Origin: a virus
Virus record (IMG/VR): IMGVR_UViG_3300045120_000487
Coordinates: 1-49,520 of that record
Length of the DNA stretch: 49,520 nt
Direction: 5' to 3' (one strand)
Of this stretch, positions 41,857-49,329 are shown piece by piece (the first letter of the stretch is position 1; each line of letters opens with the position of its first letter). A program made the position numbers and the translations under genes. A model generated the notes under the pieces. The model did not search any database and had not been told where the DNA came from. It worked only from the letters and a program-made list of their open reading frames with translations.

Positions 41857-42157
41857 GGACCTACTGGACGCCATTGCCCGGCTAGGGGCTCAGCTAGACC
41901 GCATCGAAAAGCAACTCACCCAACTGGCGGCGCAGGCTTCTGCGCCGTCTCTTGGTTTAACTTGCGTCAGACTTTCAAACACACGCCCCGGCCCCCTGGG
42001 CCAAGTCGTTCCAGGCACCTTGATTCTCGAGGGCAAGGACGCTAGCGACTATTTCACTGCCCTGGGCGAGGCCGCACTGGTCACGCTCGCTGATCTACCC
42101 CCATGGACCCACATGGCCCTTGCAGACAAGTCCTGGTGGCTTGTCCAGATGGCATAA
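41849..42157 (+). CDS. Last rightward gene: hypothetical protein with coiled-coil N-terminus (102 aa)
   Basis: Residues 1-30 form a short coiled coil (LLDAIARLGAQLDRIEKQL). The rest is a small beta-rich, Trp-containing domain ending KSWWLVQMA. The strong hairpin terminator begins 22 bp after the stop, so this ends the rightward block. No family is recognised. Confidence 0.7.
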   Translation: MSKDLLDAIARLGAQLDRIEKQLTQLAAQASAPSLGLTCVRLSNTRPGPLGQVVPGTLILEGKDASDYFTALGEAALVTLADLPPWTHMALADKSWWLVQMA

Positions 42158-42179
42158 TTCACCCGGCCTGCGAGCCACT

Positions 42180-42215
42180 GCCCCCTTCCCAGATTCCTGG
42201 GTTGGGGGCTTTTTT
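42180..42215. terminator. Bidirectional intrinsic terminator between the converging blocks
   Basis: GCCCCC-TT-CCCAG (42180-42192) pairs with CTGGG-TT-GGGGGC (42197-42209), broken only by a TT/TT bulge, with a 4-nt loop and a run of six T at 42210-42215. This is the best intrinsic terminator in the window. The T-run serves the rightward block, and the same stem can also help end the leftward block, whose last gene stops at 42238. Confidence 0.88.
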
Positions 42216-42237
42216 CTTGTTAAGGCCAACGCAGAAA

Positions 42238-42568
42238 TCAGGGACGCATTGCCCTGAGCCTGATTTGCTCTTCTTGAGCCAGACTGAGCCCGGCATAGAC
42301 TCTGGCGGCTCCTATGGCAGATTCCACGCCCCGGCCATACGCGGACCGGGACTCGAGCCGTGCATTGCCTAGCTCTACCTGCAATCGCAAAAGATCAGTC
42401 CGGCATGCCTCTGCGAGGTCAGCCCACTTGTTGCGCTCCGTCTCCAGACGCCGGCGCTCGGATTCGAGGTCAGGCGCTGGGGGCGGGAACAGGGCCGGGT
42501 TCCGGGGGTGCAGGCTCGGGTTCTGGGTCCTGGGGCTCGGGATCGGGTCGAGGGTCGGGTCCGGTCAT
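42238..42568 (-). pseudogene. Coiled-coil late gene interrupted by an apparent frameshift
   Basis: An ATG at 42568 with a good GGAG site 9 nt upstream opens a Pro/Glu-rich frame that stops after 32 codons at a TGA (42470-42472). The following sequence, in the frame one base further on, reads as a clean coiled-coil protein (LESERRRLETERNKWADLAE, then SAYGRGVESAIGAARVYAGL) down to a TGA at 42238. That part has no usable start of its own. One base fewer in the C-run at 42479-42483 would fuse both parts into about 110 aa. This is either a real mutation, a sequencing indel, or +1 frameshifting at the TGAC stop. Function is unknown. Confidence 0.6.
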
Positions 42569-42609
42569 TTCTGTTTTCTCCGATTTTAGATTTCTGGGAT
42601 TTTTGATTT

Positions 42610-43009
42610 CTAAGAGTCCGGGTTTTTCTTTTTCGCAGCAGCCCGGTACGGGTTCCGGGCCTCGAGAGGCAGCGCATCTTCGGCGCAGTCACCTTCGGGA
42701 GTCTTCACAGGCTGGTACTCAGGGTTGCTGAGTGGCCGGAGATAAGTCGGGTCTCCGTCTATGACATAGCTCCGGAGTGGAGCCGCTGATCTCTCGAGAT
42801 ACGCCCAGCCCTCTGACGTAGCGCCCGGTATCGAGAAATACAGTGTCTGTCCGTCCGACGTATTGCCGGTCAGCACCAGGAGCGCGATCGCCCGGCGCAC
42901 CAGGCTCGAGTCTTCTACCGGCTCCGGGTCTAGCTCGAGATGAGCAGAGACCCCGTTCCGGCCATTGACGTACTCCCCAGACTGCTCTGCTAGAAGTAGA
43001 GGTCGCCAC
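42610..43009 (-). pseudogene. Damaged or frameshifted paralogue of the neighbouring 158-aa gene
   Basis: Residues encoded from about 42951 to 42730 align with the upstream 158-aa protein without gaps: FSIPGATSEGW versus TTIPGMTDGVW, and PLRSYVIDG versus PVRSFVLDG. In this frame the first valid start is a GTG at 42900, which would drop about 17 aligned residues. A GTG at 43009 with AAAGG upstream and an ATG near 42963 are in other frames. One extra G in the GGGG run (minus strand, 42951-42954) would join that ATG to the conserved frame. The end is Pro/Lys-rich (AAAKKKNPDS). It is an ancient tandem duplicate, now shifted or mis-sequenced. Confidence 0.6.
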
Positions 43010-43011
43010 GA

Positions 43012-43488
43012 CTAGCTACCTTTGAGTTCTTCTCTCCGGTAATCAACTGCATCCAGGACTGTCACCCGGCCCTCGGCCTGCCGGACTATCTCGTTGAGAT
43101 CTTCCTCGGACTCAGCAGTCTTTGCCCGAGCGATGAGATCTGCCGCCAACGCATGTTCCGGACCTGGCTCCGTTTTCTCCTGAGACCGGGTGAGATCAGA
43201 GCCGTCGCCGTCAGGCGGAGGAGCCTCCGGTTCTGGCACTGGCAAGCCGGTGTACTCCGTGCTGTTGTCCACTGCCGGATACTGCAACGTCCCGTCCAGC
43301 ACAAAAGACCTGACCGGGTTCAACATGCGCTCCATCGAGGTCCAGACGCCGTCCGTCATGCCCGGAATCGTCGTGGCGTAGGCCTTGGCTTCCGAGATCA
43401 TGCCCCGGGCATACAGGCTGACCATCGCACCCCGGGTCTCCATGTCGTTGACCCTTGGCTCCGCGCTCTGGATGTCTATCTGAGTCAT
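43012..43488 (-). CDS. Hypothetical late protein, intact member of a tandem duplicate (158 aa)
   Basis: The ATG is coupled to the upstream stop (ATGA). Residues 1-65 form the part shared with the downstream copy (AYATTIPGMTDGVW, RSFVLDG). Residues 66-105 are a Pro/Glu/Asp linker, and the end is a helical domain (LIARAKTAESEEDLNEIVRQ). The conserved core resembles the short hydrophobic-plus-turn modules of phage tail accessory proteins, but no family is recognised. It lies near the end of the late block, after the lysis-like genes. Confidence 0.7.
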   Translation of the reverse strand: MTQIDIQSAEPRVNDMETRGAMVSLYARGMISEAKAYATTIPGMTDGVWTSMERMLNPVRSFVLDGTLQYPAVDNSTEYTGLPVPEPEAPPPDGDGSDLTRSQEKTEPGPEHALAADLIARAKTAESEEDLNEIVRQAEGRVTVLDAVDYRREELKGS

Positions 43489-43586
43489 GCTTCAGCCGGG
43501 GTGGCCTGGCTCGCGTTGCCCGACCGAACTAAGAGCTTCGCCGCCCGGCGGATCTGCCTGTTGATCGAGAGTGCTTTCACGGTCAA
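43485..43586 (-). CDS. Very small basic protein (33 aa), start uncertain
   Basis: A TTG overlapping the upstream TGA (TTGA), or a GTG 6 nt later, opens a frame that ends in ATGA coupling to the 158-aa gene. The peptide is basic and helical (LSINRQIRRAAKLLVRSGNA). It fills what would otherwise be a 94-bp gap in a very tight operon, which favours a real gene. No function can be assigned. Confidence 0.42.
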   Translation of the reverse strand: MTVKALSINRQIRRAAKLLVRSGNASQATPAEA

Positions 43587-43918
43587 AATTCTATCTCTCT
43601 CTTGTGGCTCAGTTGGCCCAGTAGCCAGCCCAGGGAGTACGTCTGTGCCTTGCTTGAGACGGCCACCAGCCGGATCACATAGGCGTTGGGGAACTCGAGC
43701 ACGGCCCGGTCCCAGCCAGCGACTTCGTAGATCGTCCCGTCCGTATCGATCAGCCAGTTCACACAGTCGTCGCCGGTCTGGCACCTGGCCAGGATCTCGC
43801 CGGCGGTCTCGCCCTGTTCCCCGGCATCCAGGATCAGGCGCTTGGTCCCCGGTGCCATGGGCCGGGCGTTCTGGGTCGGGATGTACAGGTACTCGGGTCT
43901 CGTCTCGGTCATCGTCAT
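43583..43918 (-). CDS. Hypothetical late protein (111 aa)
   Basis: I chose the ATG at 43918, which overlaps the peptidase gene stop (ATGA). A GTG at 43930 is also in frame. The protein has the phrases QTGDDCVNWLIDTDGTIYEV and AGWDRAVLEFPNAYVIRLVA, suggesting a small alpha/beta fold. The DTDGTIY stretch recalls the strand-turn of amidase-type enzymes, but the zinc ligands are missing. It follows the C39-like peptidase and may be its partner. Confidence 0.7.
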   Translation of the reverse strand: MTMTETRPEYLYIPTQNARPMAPGTKRLILDAGEQGETAGEILARCQTGDDCVNWLIDTDGTIYEVAGWDRAVLEFPNAYVIRLVAVSSKAQTYSLGWLLGQLSHKREIEF

Positions 43919-44367
43919 TCGACTAGCCACACCACGCTGAATCCTCCTAGCCGGTCGAAGTCTGCCCGGCTCACCGTGTCCCAGATGCCCTTGTATCCCG
44001 GAGCTGAGTTCGCCACCCAGATATTCGCGCCTTGCACGCCCCGGATGGCCACCCAGTGGTACCAGGAAGCACCCGACATCTGGCCTGTCGTGCCCTGCGC
44101 CAGGGCATAGACACTGTCAAAGTCCAGCCAATCCTGCTCGGTTGGCTGGCGGTACCGGCTATAGACATCCTGGAGAGCCGGACCGCTGGCATCCATGAGG
44201 CCATAGGTGCCATTGATGTTCTGCGTATACCCGATCTCGGCTACCGCTGACCACTCGTCGGCCACCGGGTTCAGGCTGGTCGATCGCAGCACCCACGCCA
44301 GGGCACACGCAGCGCACGTCCAGTCTGCCTCCTGCCCGGGCATGCCCTCCCAGGGGTTCCACGCCAC
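43915..44367 (-). CDS. C39/papain-like cysteine peptidase, candidate endolysin (150 aa)
   Basis: The GTG at 44367 is the longest start. The Cys-His-Asn order of C39-type peptidases is visible: ADWTCAACALAWVLRS gives Cys18 (or Cys21), SWYHWVAIRGV gives His104, and IWVANSAPGYKGI gives Asn120. The size fits a single-domain peptidase. No signal peptide is seen. Directly upstream lie a small holin-like gene and a 60-aa gene, so a holin-endolysin lysis unit is plausible, with this enzyme cutting peptidoglycan cross-links. A tail-associated protease is the alternative. Confidence 0.75.
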   Translation of the reverse strand: MAWNPWEGMPGQEADWTCAACALAWVLRSTSLNPVADEWSAVAEIGYTQNINGTYGLMDASGPALQDVYSRYRQPTEQDWLDFDSVYALAQGTTGQMSGASWYHWVAIRGVQGANIWVANSAPGYKGIWDTVSRADFDRLGGFSVVWLVE

Positions 44368-44395
44368 GCCCCCGCTGACAGGGCTCTCAGCTACC

Positions 44396-44578
44396 TCAAA
44401 AGGGTGACCGGTTTACCCGGTTGTCCTCCTGGTACCAGAAGTAGATCGCGTCTCTGCCGTACGTCCGAGAGATCTTGTGCCCCTCGTCCAGCAGCACGAA
44501 CTGCTCATCACTCCTGGCTTCGTCTCCGTTATCAGAGATCGACTGCGCCACGCCCGGGCCCACGTTCCAGTCGGGCAT
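44396..44578 (-). CDS. Small hypothetical protein between holin-like and peptidase genes (60 aa)
   Basis: I chose the ATG at 44578, which overlaps the holin-like stop (TGATG). The in-frame extension upstream reads as antisense-like sequence. The peptide is acidic and soluble (MPDWNVGPGVAQSISDNGDE, then GRDAIYFWYQEDNRVN). By position it could modulate lysis. No family is recognised. Confidence 0.6.
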   Translation of the reverse strand: MPDWNVGPGVAQSISDNGDEARSDEQFVLLDEGHKISRTYGRDAIYFWYQEDNRVNRSPF

Positions 44579-44730
44579 CACAGCAACCAGGCCACGGCCA
44601 GGCCACCGATCAGCAGCCCGGGCTTCAGGTCTATCTGGCCCAGTGCCATGAACACCACGTCCAGGACCAGCACCAGCAGGGCAATCACGGCCCCGATCCA
44701 CGTTCGTCCCGTCAGGGGATATGCCGGCAT
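44578..44730 (-). CDS. Two-span holin candidate (50 aa)
   Basis: The ATG at 44730 follows GGAG by 5 nt. The peptide has two hydrophobic segments, WIGAVIALLVLVLDVVFMAL and LLIGGLAVAWLL, joined by GQIDLKPG, with a short basic N-terminus (GRTW). Two short spans with a charged turn are typical of very small class II or III holins. It couples to the 60-aa gene and precedes the C39-like peptidase. Holins make the hole that lets endolysin reach the wall. Confidence 0.6.
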   Translation of the reverse strand: MPAYPLTGRTWIGAVIALLVLVLDVVFMALGQIDLKPGLLIGGLAVAWLL

Positions 44731-44741
44731 CTTGTCTCCCA

Positions 44742-45458
44742 CTAGTGCGGATACGTCTGCATGGGCACGAACGAGACCACCAGCTGTCCGTTGCAGCTAG
44801 AGTTCCCGTCCTGGCCGTTGAAGCCCATCGTCACGCTCTGGCCGGCACCGATCAGTTGCACCATGCCCTGGTAACTCGCCCGGCTGTTGCCGTTCTGGAC
44901 GTTCACGTACTGCGCCGTGCCCTGTGGCCCAGCCACGTTGAGGTACGTGTTGTTGCCACCGTAGTTGCCTCGGTACGTGTTGCCCACCAGATAGATCGCG
45001 TAGTACCCAGCCTTCTGGATGACCACGCCGCTGCCAATATTCGTGAACCGGCTGGCATCCGGGTTGGAGAATGCGCTCATCGACAGGTTGCCGCCGCCGG
45101 CTCCAGACGCGTTATAGGTGCACGACCAGGTGGACACCCCAGCCGGCGGCAGCACCCGGTTATAGGCTGCTTCCCAGGATTCCCCGGAGTTCCAGACCCT
45201 TGTCGGACCCCAGGCCTGGTCAGCCCGGTTCTTCCAGGTGTTCCGGTCAGCGGTCATCGCTGCCAGGTCTGCCTCGAAAGAACTGCCGGAGTTCCACGCC
45301 CGGCTCGTGCCCCAGGCCTGGTCTGCCCGGCCATGCCACATGGCCGAGTCCTGCTCGAAGCTCTGGCCGGAGTTCCAGACTCGAGAGGCACCCCAGGCCT
45401 GGTTCGCCCGGCCAATCCAGGTCGCCAGGTAGGCCGCCGCGCTCGCCAGATAGGTCAC
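44742..45458 (-). CDS. Tail fibre or receptor-binding protein with three WNSG repeats (238 aa)
   Basis: Residues 17-100 hold three tandem units of 27-34 residues with the core RA(N/D)QAWG-x2-R-x-WNSG-x-S-(F/W)-E. The C-terminal 135 residues are Gly/Asn/Ser-rich beta sequence (GSGVVIQKAGYYAIYLVGN, SYQGMVQLIGAGQSV) resembling the jelly-roll heads of C1q/TNF-like phage fibres. The repeats probably form a shaft, and the head may bind the host. It starts in ATGA coupling with the gene upstream. Only the layout supports the role. Confidence 0.78.
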   Translation of the reverse strand: MTYLASAAAYLATWIGRANQAWGASRVWNSGQSFEQDSAMWHGRADQAWGTSRAWNSGSSFEADLAAMTADRNTWKNRADQAWGPTRVWNSGESWEAAYNRVLPPAGVSTWSCTYNASGAGGGNLSMSAFSNPDASRFTNIGSGVVIQKAGYYAIYLVGNTYRGNYGGNNTYLNVAGPQGTAQYVNVQNGNSRASYQGMVQLIGAGQSVTMGFNGQDGNSSCNGQLVVSFVPMQTYPH

Positions 45459-46192
45459 ACTGCGTACCAGGCAGAGCCGTTGGACTTCCAGGTGATCGAG
45501 TCACCGGACGTGATCTGCCCGTTGATCACGGCCCCGGTGTTGGGATCGAAGCTGCCGCCCACGACGGAGCCAGAGGCTGCGGCCACGGTCACGTTGCCGG
45601 CCACTGCCTTGACCCAGATCTCCGGCCTGATGGTGTCCGATGCAGCCGGCAACGTCACCGTCACAGCGGCACTACAGAAGACATAGCCCACGCTGCTGGC
45701 CACGGCGTAGTTGGTCCCGGTGACTACCTGCTCAGGCGTGCCGGCCCCGTACCACTGGGTGCCATCGTGGATCCGCAGGCTCTTGGTGTCTGATCGAAAC
45801 ACGATCTGGCCTGCCGCCGTAGGCGTCGGGTCTGTCGCCCGGATGGGGATCCGCATCGCCGCCAGGCTGGCGTCGAACAGTTGGCTCGCGCCTAACACGA
45901 TCGTGTTGGCCAGGTAGACCATGGACATCATGGCCTTGATGGCCCCGTACCTGAGCCGGTACTGCATGCCCATGTTGATCCGCACGTCGTACCAGTAGCC
46001 CGCTGCCGGGTCTGCCAGGTCAGGCTGGTGGCCGGCTATGCCCGTGTCAAAGGCCCACACCCCGCGCACATCGGTCAGGTCCGTGCCGCTGACGACCGTC
46101 GTGGTGCCGTTGGTCAGGATGGCCTGCGCCACGGCTCCCTGCACCGGGCTGCCGCCCTCGTTGTAGACCTTGTCAGTAAGCTTGACTGGCAT
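45455..46192 (-). CDS. Tail fibre or tail-spike-like protein (245 aa)
   Basis: GTG (46195) and ATG (46192) are adjacent; I use the ATG. Residues 1-85 look like an Ig/transthyretin-like domain (GSPVQGAVAQAILTNGT, then GVWAFDTGI). A helical patch, IKAMMSMVYLANTIVLG, follows. The C-terminus has beta-rich fibre modules with TKSLRIHDGTQWYG, a pattern seen in phage fibres where DG-x-W-Y repeats occur. It lies among fibre genes and likely joins fibre to nozzle. The exact role is inferred. Confidence 0.75.
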   Translation of the reverse strand: MPVKLTDKVYNEGGSPVQGAVAQAILTNGTTTVVSGTDLTDVRGVWAFDTGIAGHQPDLADPAAGYWYDVRINMGMQYRLRYGAIKAMMSMVYLANTIVLGASQLFDASLAAMRIPIRATDPTPTAAGQIVFRSDTKSLRIHDGTQWYGAGTPEQVVTGTNYAVASSVGYVFCSAAVTVTLPAASDTIRPEIWVKAVAGNVTVAAASGSVVGGSFDPNTGAVINGQITSGDSITWKSNGSAWYAV

Positions 46193-46195
46193 CAC

Positions 46196-46849
46196 TCACG
46201 TCCAGGGTTGATAGAAGACTTCGTTGGTCGAGTAGCTGTGATCTCGCCCGGCCAAGGCTTCCTTCACGTAGTAGACAGGATCCCGGAGGGCGTCGTCTTC
46301 GTCTATCTGGATCACCACCCAGCCGGCTGAGACAAGCTCTGTCCTACGCACCCGGTCCTGGGCAATCTTGTCGAAGCCAAGCTCGTAGTGCCAGTGGATT
46401 CCCTGCACCTCGATCGCTATCTGGGAACCGTCGATCATGGTGAAGTCAAGCTGGGCTGCTGTCGCCAGGGAACTCAGGAACTTGACCTCGCCCCGGTAGT
46501 TGTAGTCGAGCCCGTTCTTCTTGCCGTTTCTCACCAGGCCCCAGTTCACGTACCACTCGGGCTTGGTGGCCAGGCCCCTGGCAAAGGGCCCGGTCTCTGG
46601 CTGGGGTGGCGGACCGGAGACTAGCTCAGCCGGGCGCAGCGCATCGGCCAGGCCGGCAGTGGCCCGGCCAAAGATCGGCTTGCGTTCTACCTTCGGGAGA
46701 CTGACCCGGCGGGGCAGCTTGACCTCGGAGCTATACAGATCAAACTTGGCATCGCGCTTGCTGCCGGCCTTGCCCACCGGGCCTGACTCAGCCGAGAACT
46801 TGAACGCGTTCTTGCTGGACTTGCCGAAGATCGACTGGGACCGGGCCAT
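46196..46849 (-). CDS. PD-(D/E)XK endonuclease-fold protein in the tail cluster (217 aa)
   Basis: Residues 1-95 are basic, with repeated KLPRRVSLPKVERKP-like stretches. Residues about 118-200 show the core of Vsr/DUF559-type nucleases: Asp135 in LDFTMIDG, Glu147 and Gln149 in IAIEVQGIHW, and a helix-strand AQDRVRRTELVSAGWVVIQI. The catalytic Lys is Gln, which some family members tolerate. Finding it between the nozzle-like gene and fibres is unexpected. It could be a virion protein using the fold for structure, or a nuclease delivered with or protecting the genome. Confidence 0.75.
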   Translation of the reverse strand: MARSQSIFGKSSKNAFKFSAESGPVGKAGSKRDAKFDLYSSEVKLPRRVSLPKVERKPIFGRATAGLADALRPAELVSGPPPQPETGPFARGLATKPEWYVNWGLVRNGKKNGLDYNYRGEVKFLSSLATAAQLDFTMIDGSQIAIEVQGIHWHYELGFDKIAQDRVRRTELVSAGWVVIQIDEDDALRDPVYYVKEALAGRDHSYSTNEVFYQPWT

Positions 46850-48793
46850 CTAGGTGGGCTCGACCGGCTCGACTACTGAGAGCTTGACCATGCCTGACGT
46901 CGTGGGCCCGGAGCCCAGGCTATTGGTCAGGGTCACGATCTTCACGGCCTTCGTAGTAAACATGCCGTCGACCCAGGCCACCATCTCACCCATCATGGCA
47001 CCACGCCCCCCGGGGTCAGCGAGGTCTTTGAGAATCGAGATCTGCTCTTCCGGCTCGAGCCCGGCGTACCTGCCGGTGCAGTCGATGTCCATGCGGTAGC
47101 CATATCTCGGAGGCAGCTGCTTCAGGAAGATCAGCGTCGAGAACTTGAGCACCGGGGAGTGCGTCGTGATCGGACAGCGATAGCCCTGGAACCGGAACCG
47201 GATAGCCCGGTAGGCAATGCCCAGCTGGTCTGCTCCATACCTGATCTTGGGTGGCGTGTTGTCATCGATGGTGCACAGGGGGTACCAGGCCTGCCCGTAG
47301 TCCAGGCCGTAGGACACGATGATCGTGCACGCGCAGTCCTCTTGCAGCCGCTCGACGCCAAACTCCTGGGCAATCGCCAGCTTGTCTAGCTCCGACCAGC
47401 CATGGTCGTTCCACGGGGTGACGTGATCCCAGTTGGGCCGGAACTCCTGGACCGGGTTCTGTAGCGGGTTCAGGATGTCCGGGTGTGCATCCATGATGAC
47501 CAGCTGTCCGTCGAGACCGAAGAAGATCCGGTACTTGTCGTCTGCCGTAGAGGTCCCGGCCCAGCGTGCGCCCGTGCCCACGGTCTCACTCGAGTACAGC
47601 ATGTGCCAGCCGCCACCGATGTGGGTCTGCCCGGCCAGAAAGGCGAAGCCGACTGAGCCGTAGAACACCGTCGCCATGCTTAGCTCGTCGCCGGTGAAGA
47701 TCGGATCGCCCAGCGGCGTGTCTATCTGGGAATCGACTACTGCCATCAGGAAATTCAGGCTGCTATGCAGGTACCGGACTGTGCCCCTATAGGCCTGGGG
47801 TAGCCCGTCGTCCTGGTTCAGGCCGGAGGCTGGGTCAACAGTGGCCCCGGTGTATCTCAGGATCTGGGTGCTGCCACCGGAGAAGAACAGGTTGTCCTGG
47901 TGATTGACCATCGTCGTCCCCTGGTCCTTGAGCCGGGGCAGCATGAGCTTGGTCCGTCTGATGCGGGCCATGCTGTCGTCGTAGAAGTACAGGCCCTCTT
48001 TGGTACCGACGTGGATGGCATCGTCACCGAAGCCATTCGGATACAGCGCCAGCGTGAAAGCACTGTTCTGAGGCAAGGTGACGACACCACCCAGGAGATC
48101 TTGCCAGGTTATGAGGTCCAGCGTGTACCTGATGTTGCCCGTAGTGTCGAGCTTGATCAGCTTGTCATCCCAGATAGTGAACGCGATCGCTCCCTCGCCC
48201 CCGACTCCGGCTGCCCAGGTCAGGTCATCTTTGAAGACCCAGTACCCGGAGCCGGAGCCCGTGGTGTATGCAATCACTACCCAGGACTTGCCAGCGTTAG
48301 CACCGGCCATGATCCGGTACACCGCCATGTCAGCGATGACACCCGGTACTTCAAACAAAATAGAGACAGACTCGTCCATCTCCAGCTTGCAGAAGAATGT
48401 TTCCCAGGCAAAGTACTGGACGTTCCTGAACTCTACGCCCGCCCGGATGTGACGCTGGACCTGGTCGCCTTGTGATGGCGGAGACTTGAACCGGACGGCT
48501 GGGCCCAGCGTTAGCTGACGGGTGAACCAGGTGGCTCCCGTGCTCAGCCAGAAGCGATCGAAGTCCACCGCCGGATCCATCTTCTGCTTGAGCAGGCCGC
48601 CGGTCCAGTCGGACATGACGAAGCTCGAGGCCAGCGGATCGTCTGCTCGAGTGGCATCGCCCTGGACGATCTTGCCGGGGAACACAGAGACCAGAGATTC
48701 CTGCATCATCCCGGAGGCGAGCTTGAATTTATACCCGTAGAGCAGTAGCTCTGTCGGACTGATCAGTTCTTGCAGTGCGCCGTTGTGCGTCAT
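46850..48793 (-). CDS. Putative tail nozzle (tail tubular B-like) protein, 647 aa
   Basis: This long beta-rich protein has about six similar blade-like stretches with W/Y/G turns (for example GKSWVVIAYTTGSGSGYWVF and TKEGLYFYDDSMARIRRTKL), as in beta-propellers. The C-terminus is globular with Cys-containing strands (DCACTIIVSYGLDYGQAWY). In short-tailed phages the nozzle protein has this size and a propeller fold. No tape-measure or tail-tube gene is present, which supports a short tail. The exact family is not recognised. Confidence 0.7.
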   Translation of the reverse strand: MTHNGALQELISPTELLLYGYKFKLASGMMQESLVSVFPGKIVQGDATRADDPLASSFVMSDWTGGLLKQKMDPAVDFDRFWLSTGATWFTRQLTLGPAVRFKSPPSQGDQVQRHIRAGVEFRNVQYFAWETFFCKLEMDESVSILFEVPGVIADMAVYRIMAGANAGKSWVVIAYTTGSGSGYWVFKDDLTWAAGVGGEGAIAFTIWDDKLIKLDTTGNIRYTLDLITWQDLLGGVVTLPQNSAFTLALYPNGFGDDAIHVGTKEGLYFYDDSMARIRRTKLMLPRLKDQGTTMVNHQDNLFFSGGSTQILRYTGATVDPASGLNQDDGLPQAYRGTVRYLHSSLNFLMAVVDSQIDTPLGDPIFTGDELSMATVFYGSVGFAFLAGQTHIGGGWHMLYSSETVGTGARWAGTSTADDKYRIFFGLDGQLVIMDAHPDILNPLQNPVQEFRPNWDHVTPWNDHGWSELDKLAIAQEFGVERLQEDCACTIIVSYGLDYGQAWYPLCTIDDNTPPKIRYGADQLGIAYRAIRFRFQGYRCPITTHSPVLKFSTLIFLKQLPPRYGYRMDIDCTGRYAGLEPEEQISILKDLADPGGRGAMMGEMVAWVDGMFTTKAVKIVTLTNSLGSGPTTSGMVKLSVVEPVEPT

Positions 48794-49329
48794 GCGCGCT
48801 GCTCCGTCACGTACAGCGCCGACGCGGCACCGGTAAACAGCGAGAACGTTCCGACGCCGTTGTTGATGCCCACTGCAAACCGATGCGAACCAGGCGCAAT
48901 GCCTGCGGTGTACAGGATCATCGACGTGGTGACGGCATAGTTGACAGCGGGTGCATTGACCGTCGCCAGAGCACTTACAAGCAGTCCGCCGTCAAGATAG
49001 AAGGCAAAGTAAACGCCTGCTGATGCGACCGATTGCAACCAAACGACGGTTGCCTCCAAGCGCGTAAGCACACCACCGGTGCTGGTGCCGCTGGCCTGAA
49101 TGCCCGACTCGATCCAGCCGGTAGCCGAAGTGCTCCACGCCGCCCCAGACAGGTAACTGGCGAGCGGTGCCTGCGCCGACCCGGCTGGCAACTTGACCGG
49201 ACCTGCACTGACAGTCAGTCCATTGTCAGCAATGATCCCGCCGCCGACGTGCAGCGCCGCTGCCGGGCGTGGCTTCATCACACCCAGCATGCGCTGGCTC
49301 AACGTCAGGACAGAATCAAGCTCGGGCAA
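48790..49329 (-). CDS. Hypothetical virion protein with jelly-roll-like layout (179 aa)
   Basis: The ATG at 49329 lies 14 bp inside the gene that crosses the contig joint. The N-terminal 35 residues are helical. The rest is Ala/Gly/Ser/Thr/Val-rich with alternating beta strands (LEATVVWLQSVASAGVYFAF, then GSHRFAVGINNGVGTFSLF), typical of trimeric jelly-roll head or fibre-tip domains. It ends in ATGA coupling to the nozzle-like gene. It may be a head fibre or tail component. Confidence 0.72.
   Translation of the reverse strand: MPELDSVLTLSQRMLGVMKPRPAAALHVGGGIIADNGLTVSAGPVKLPAGSAQAPLASYLSGAAWSTSATGWIESGIQASGTSTGGVLTRLEATVVWLQSVASAGVYFAFYLDGGLLVSALATVNAPAVNYAVTTSMILYTAGIAPGSHRFAVGINNGVGTFSLFTGAASALYVTEQRA

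Noticed and set aside
22019-42157. Integrase, excisionase, attachment site or CI-like repressor
   Set aside because: No tyrosine or serine recombinase motif and no clear repressor were found. The LuxR-like protein and the leftward pair are not enough to claim lysogeny.
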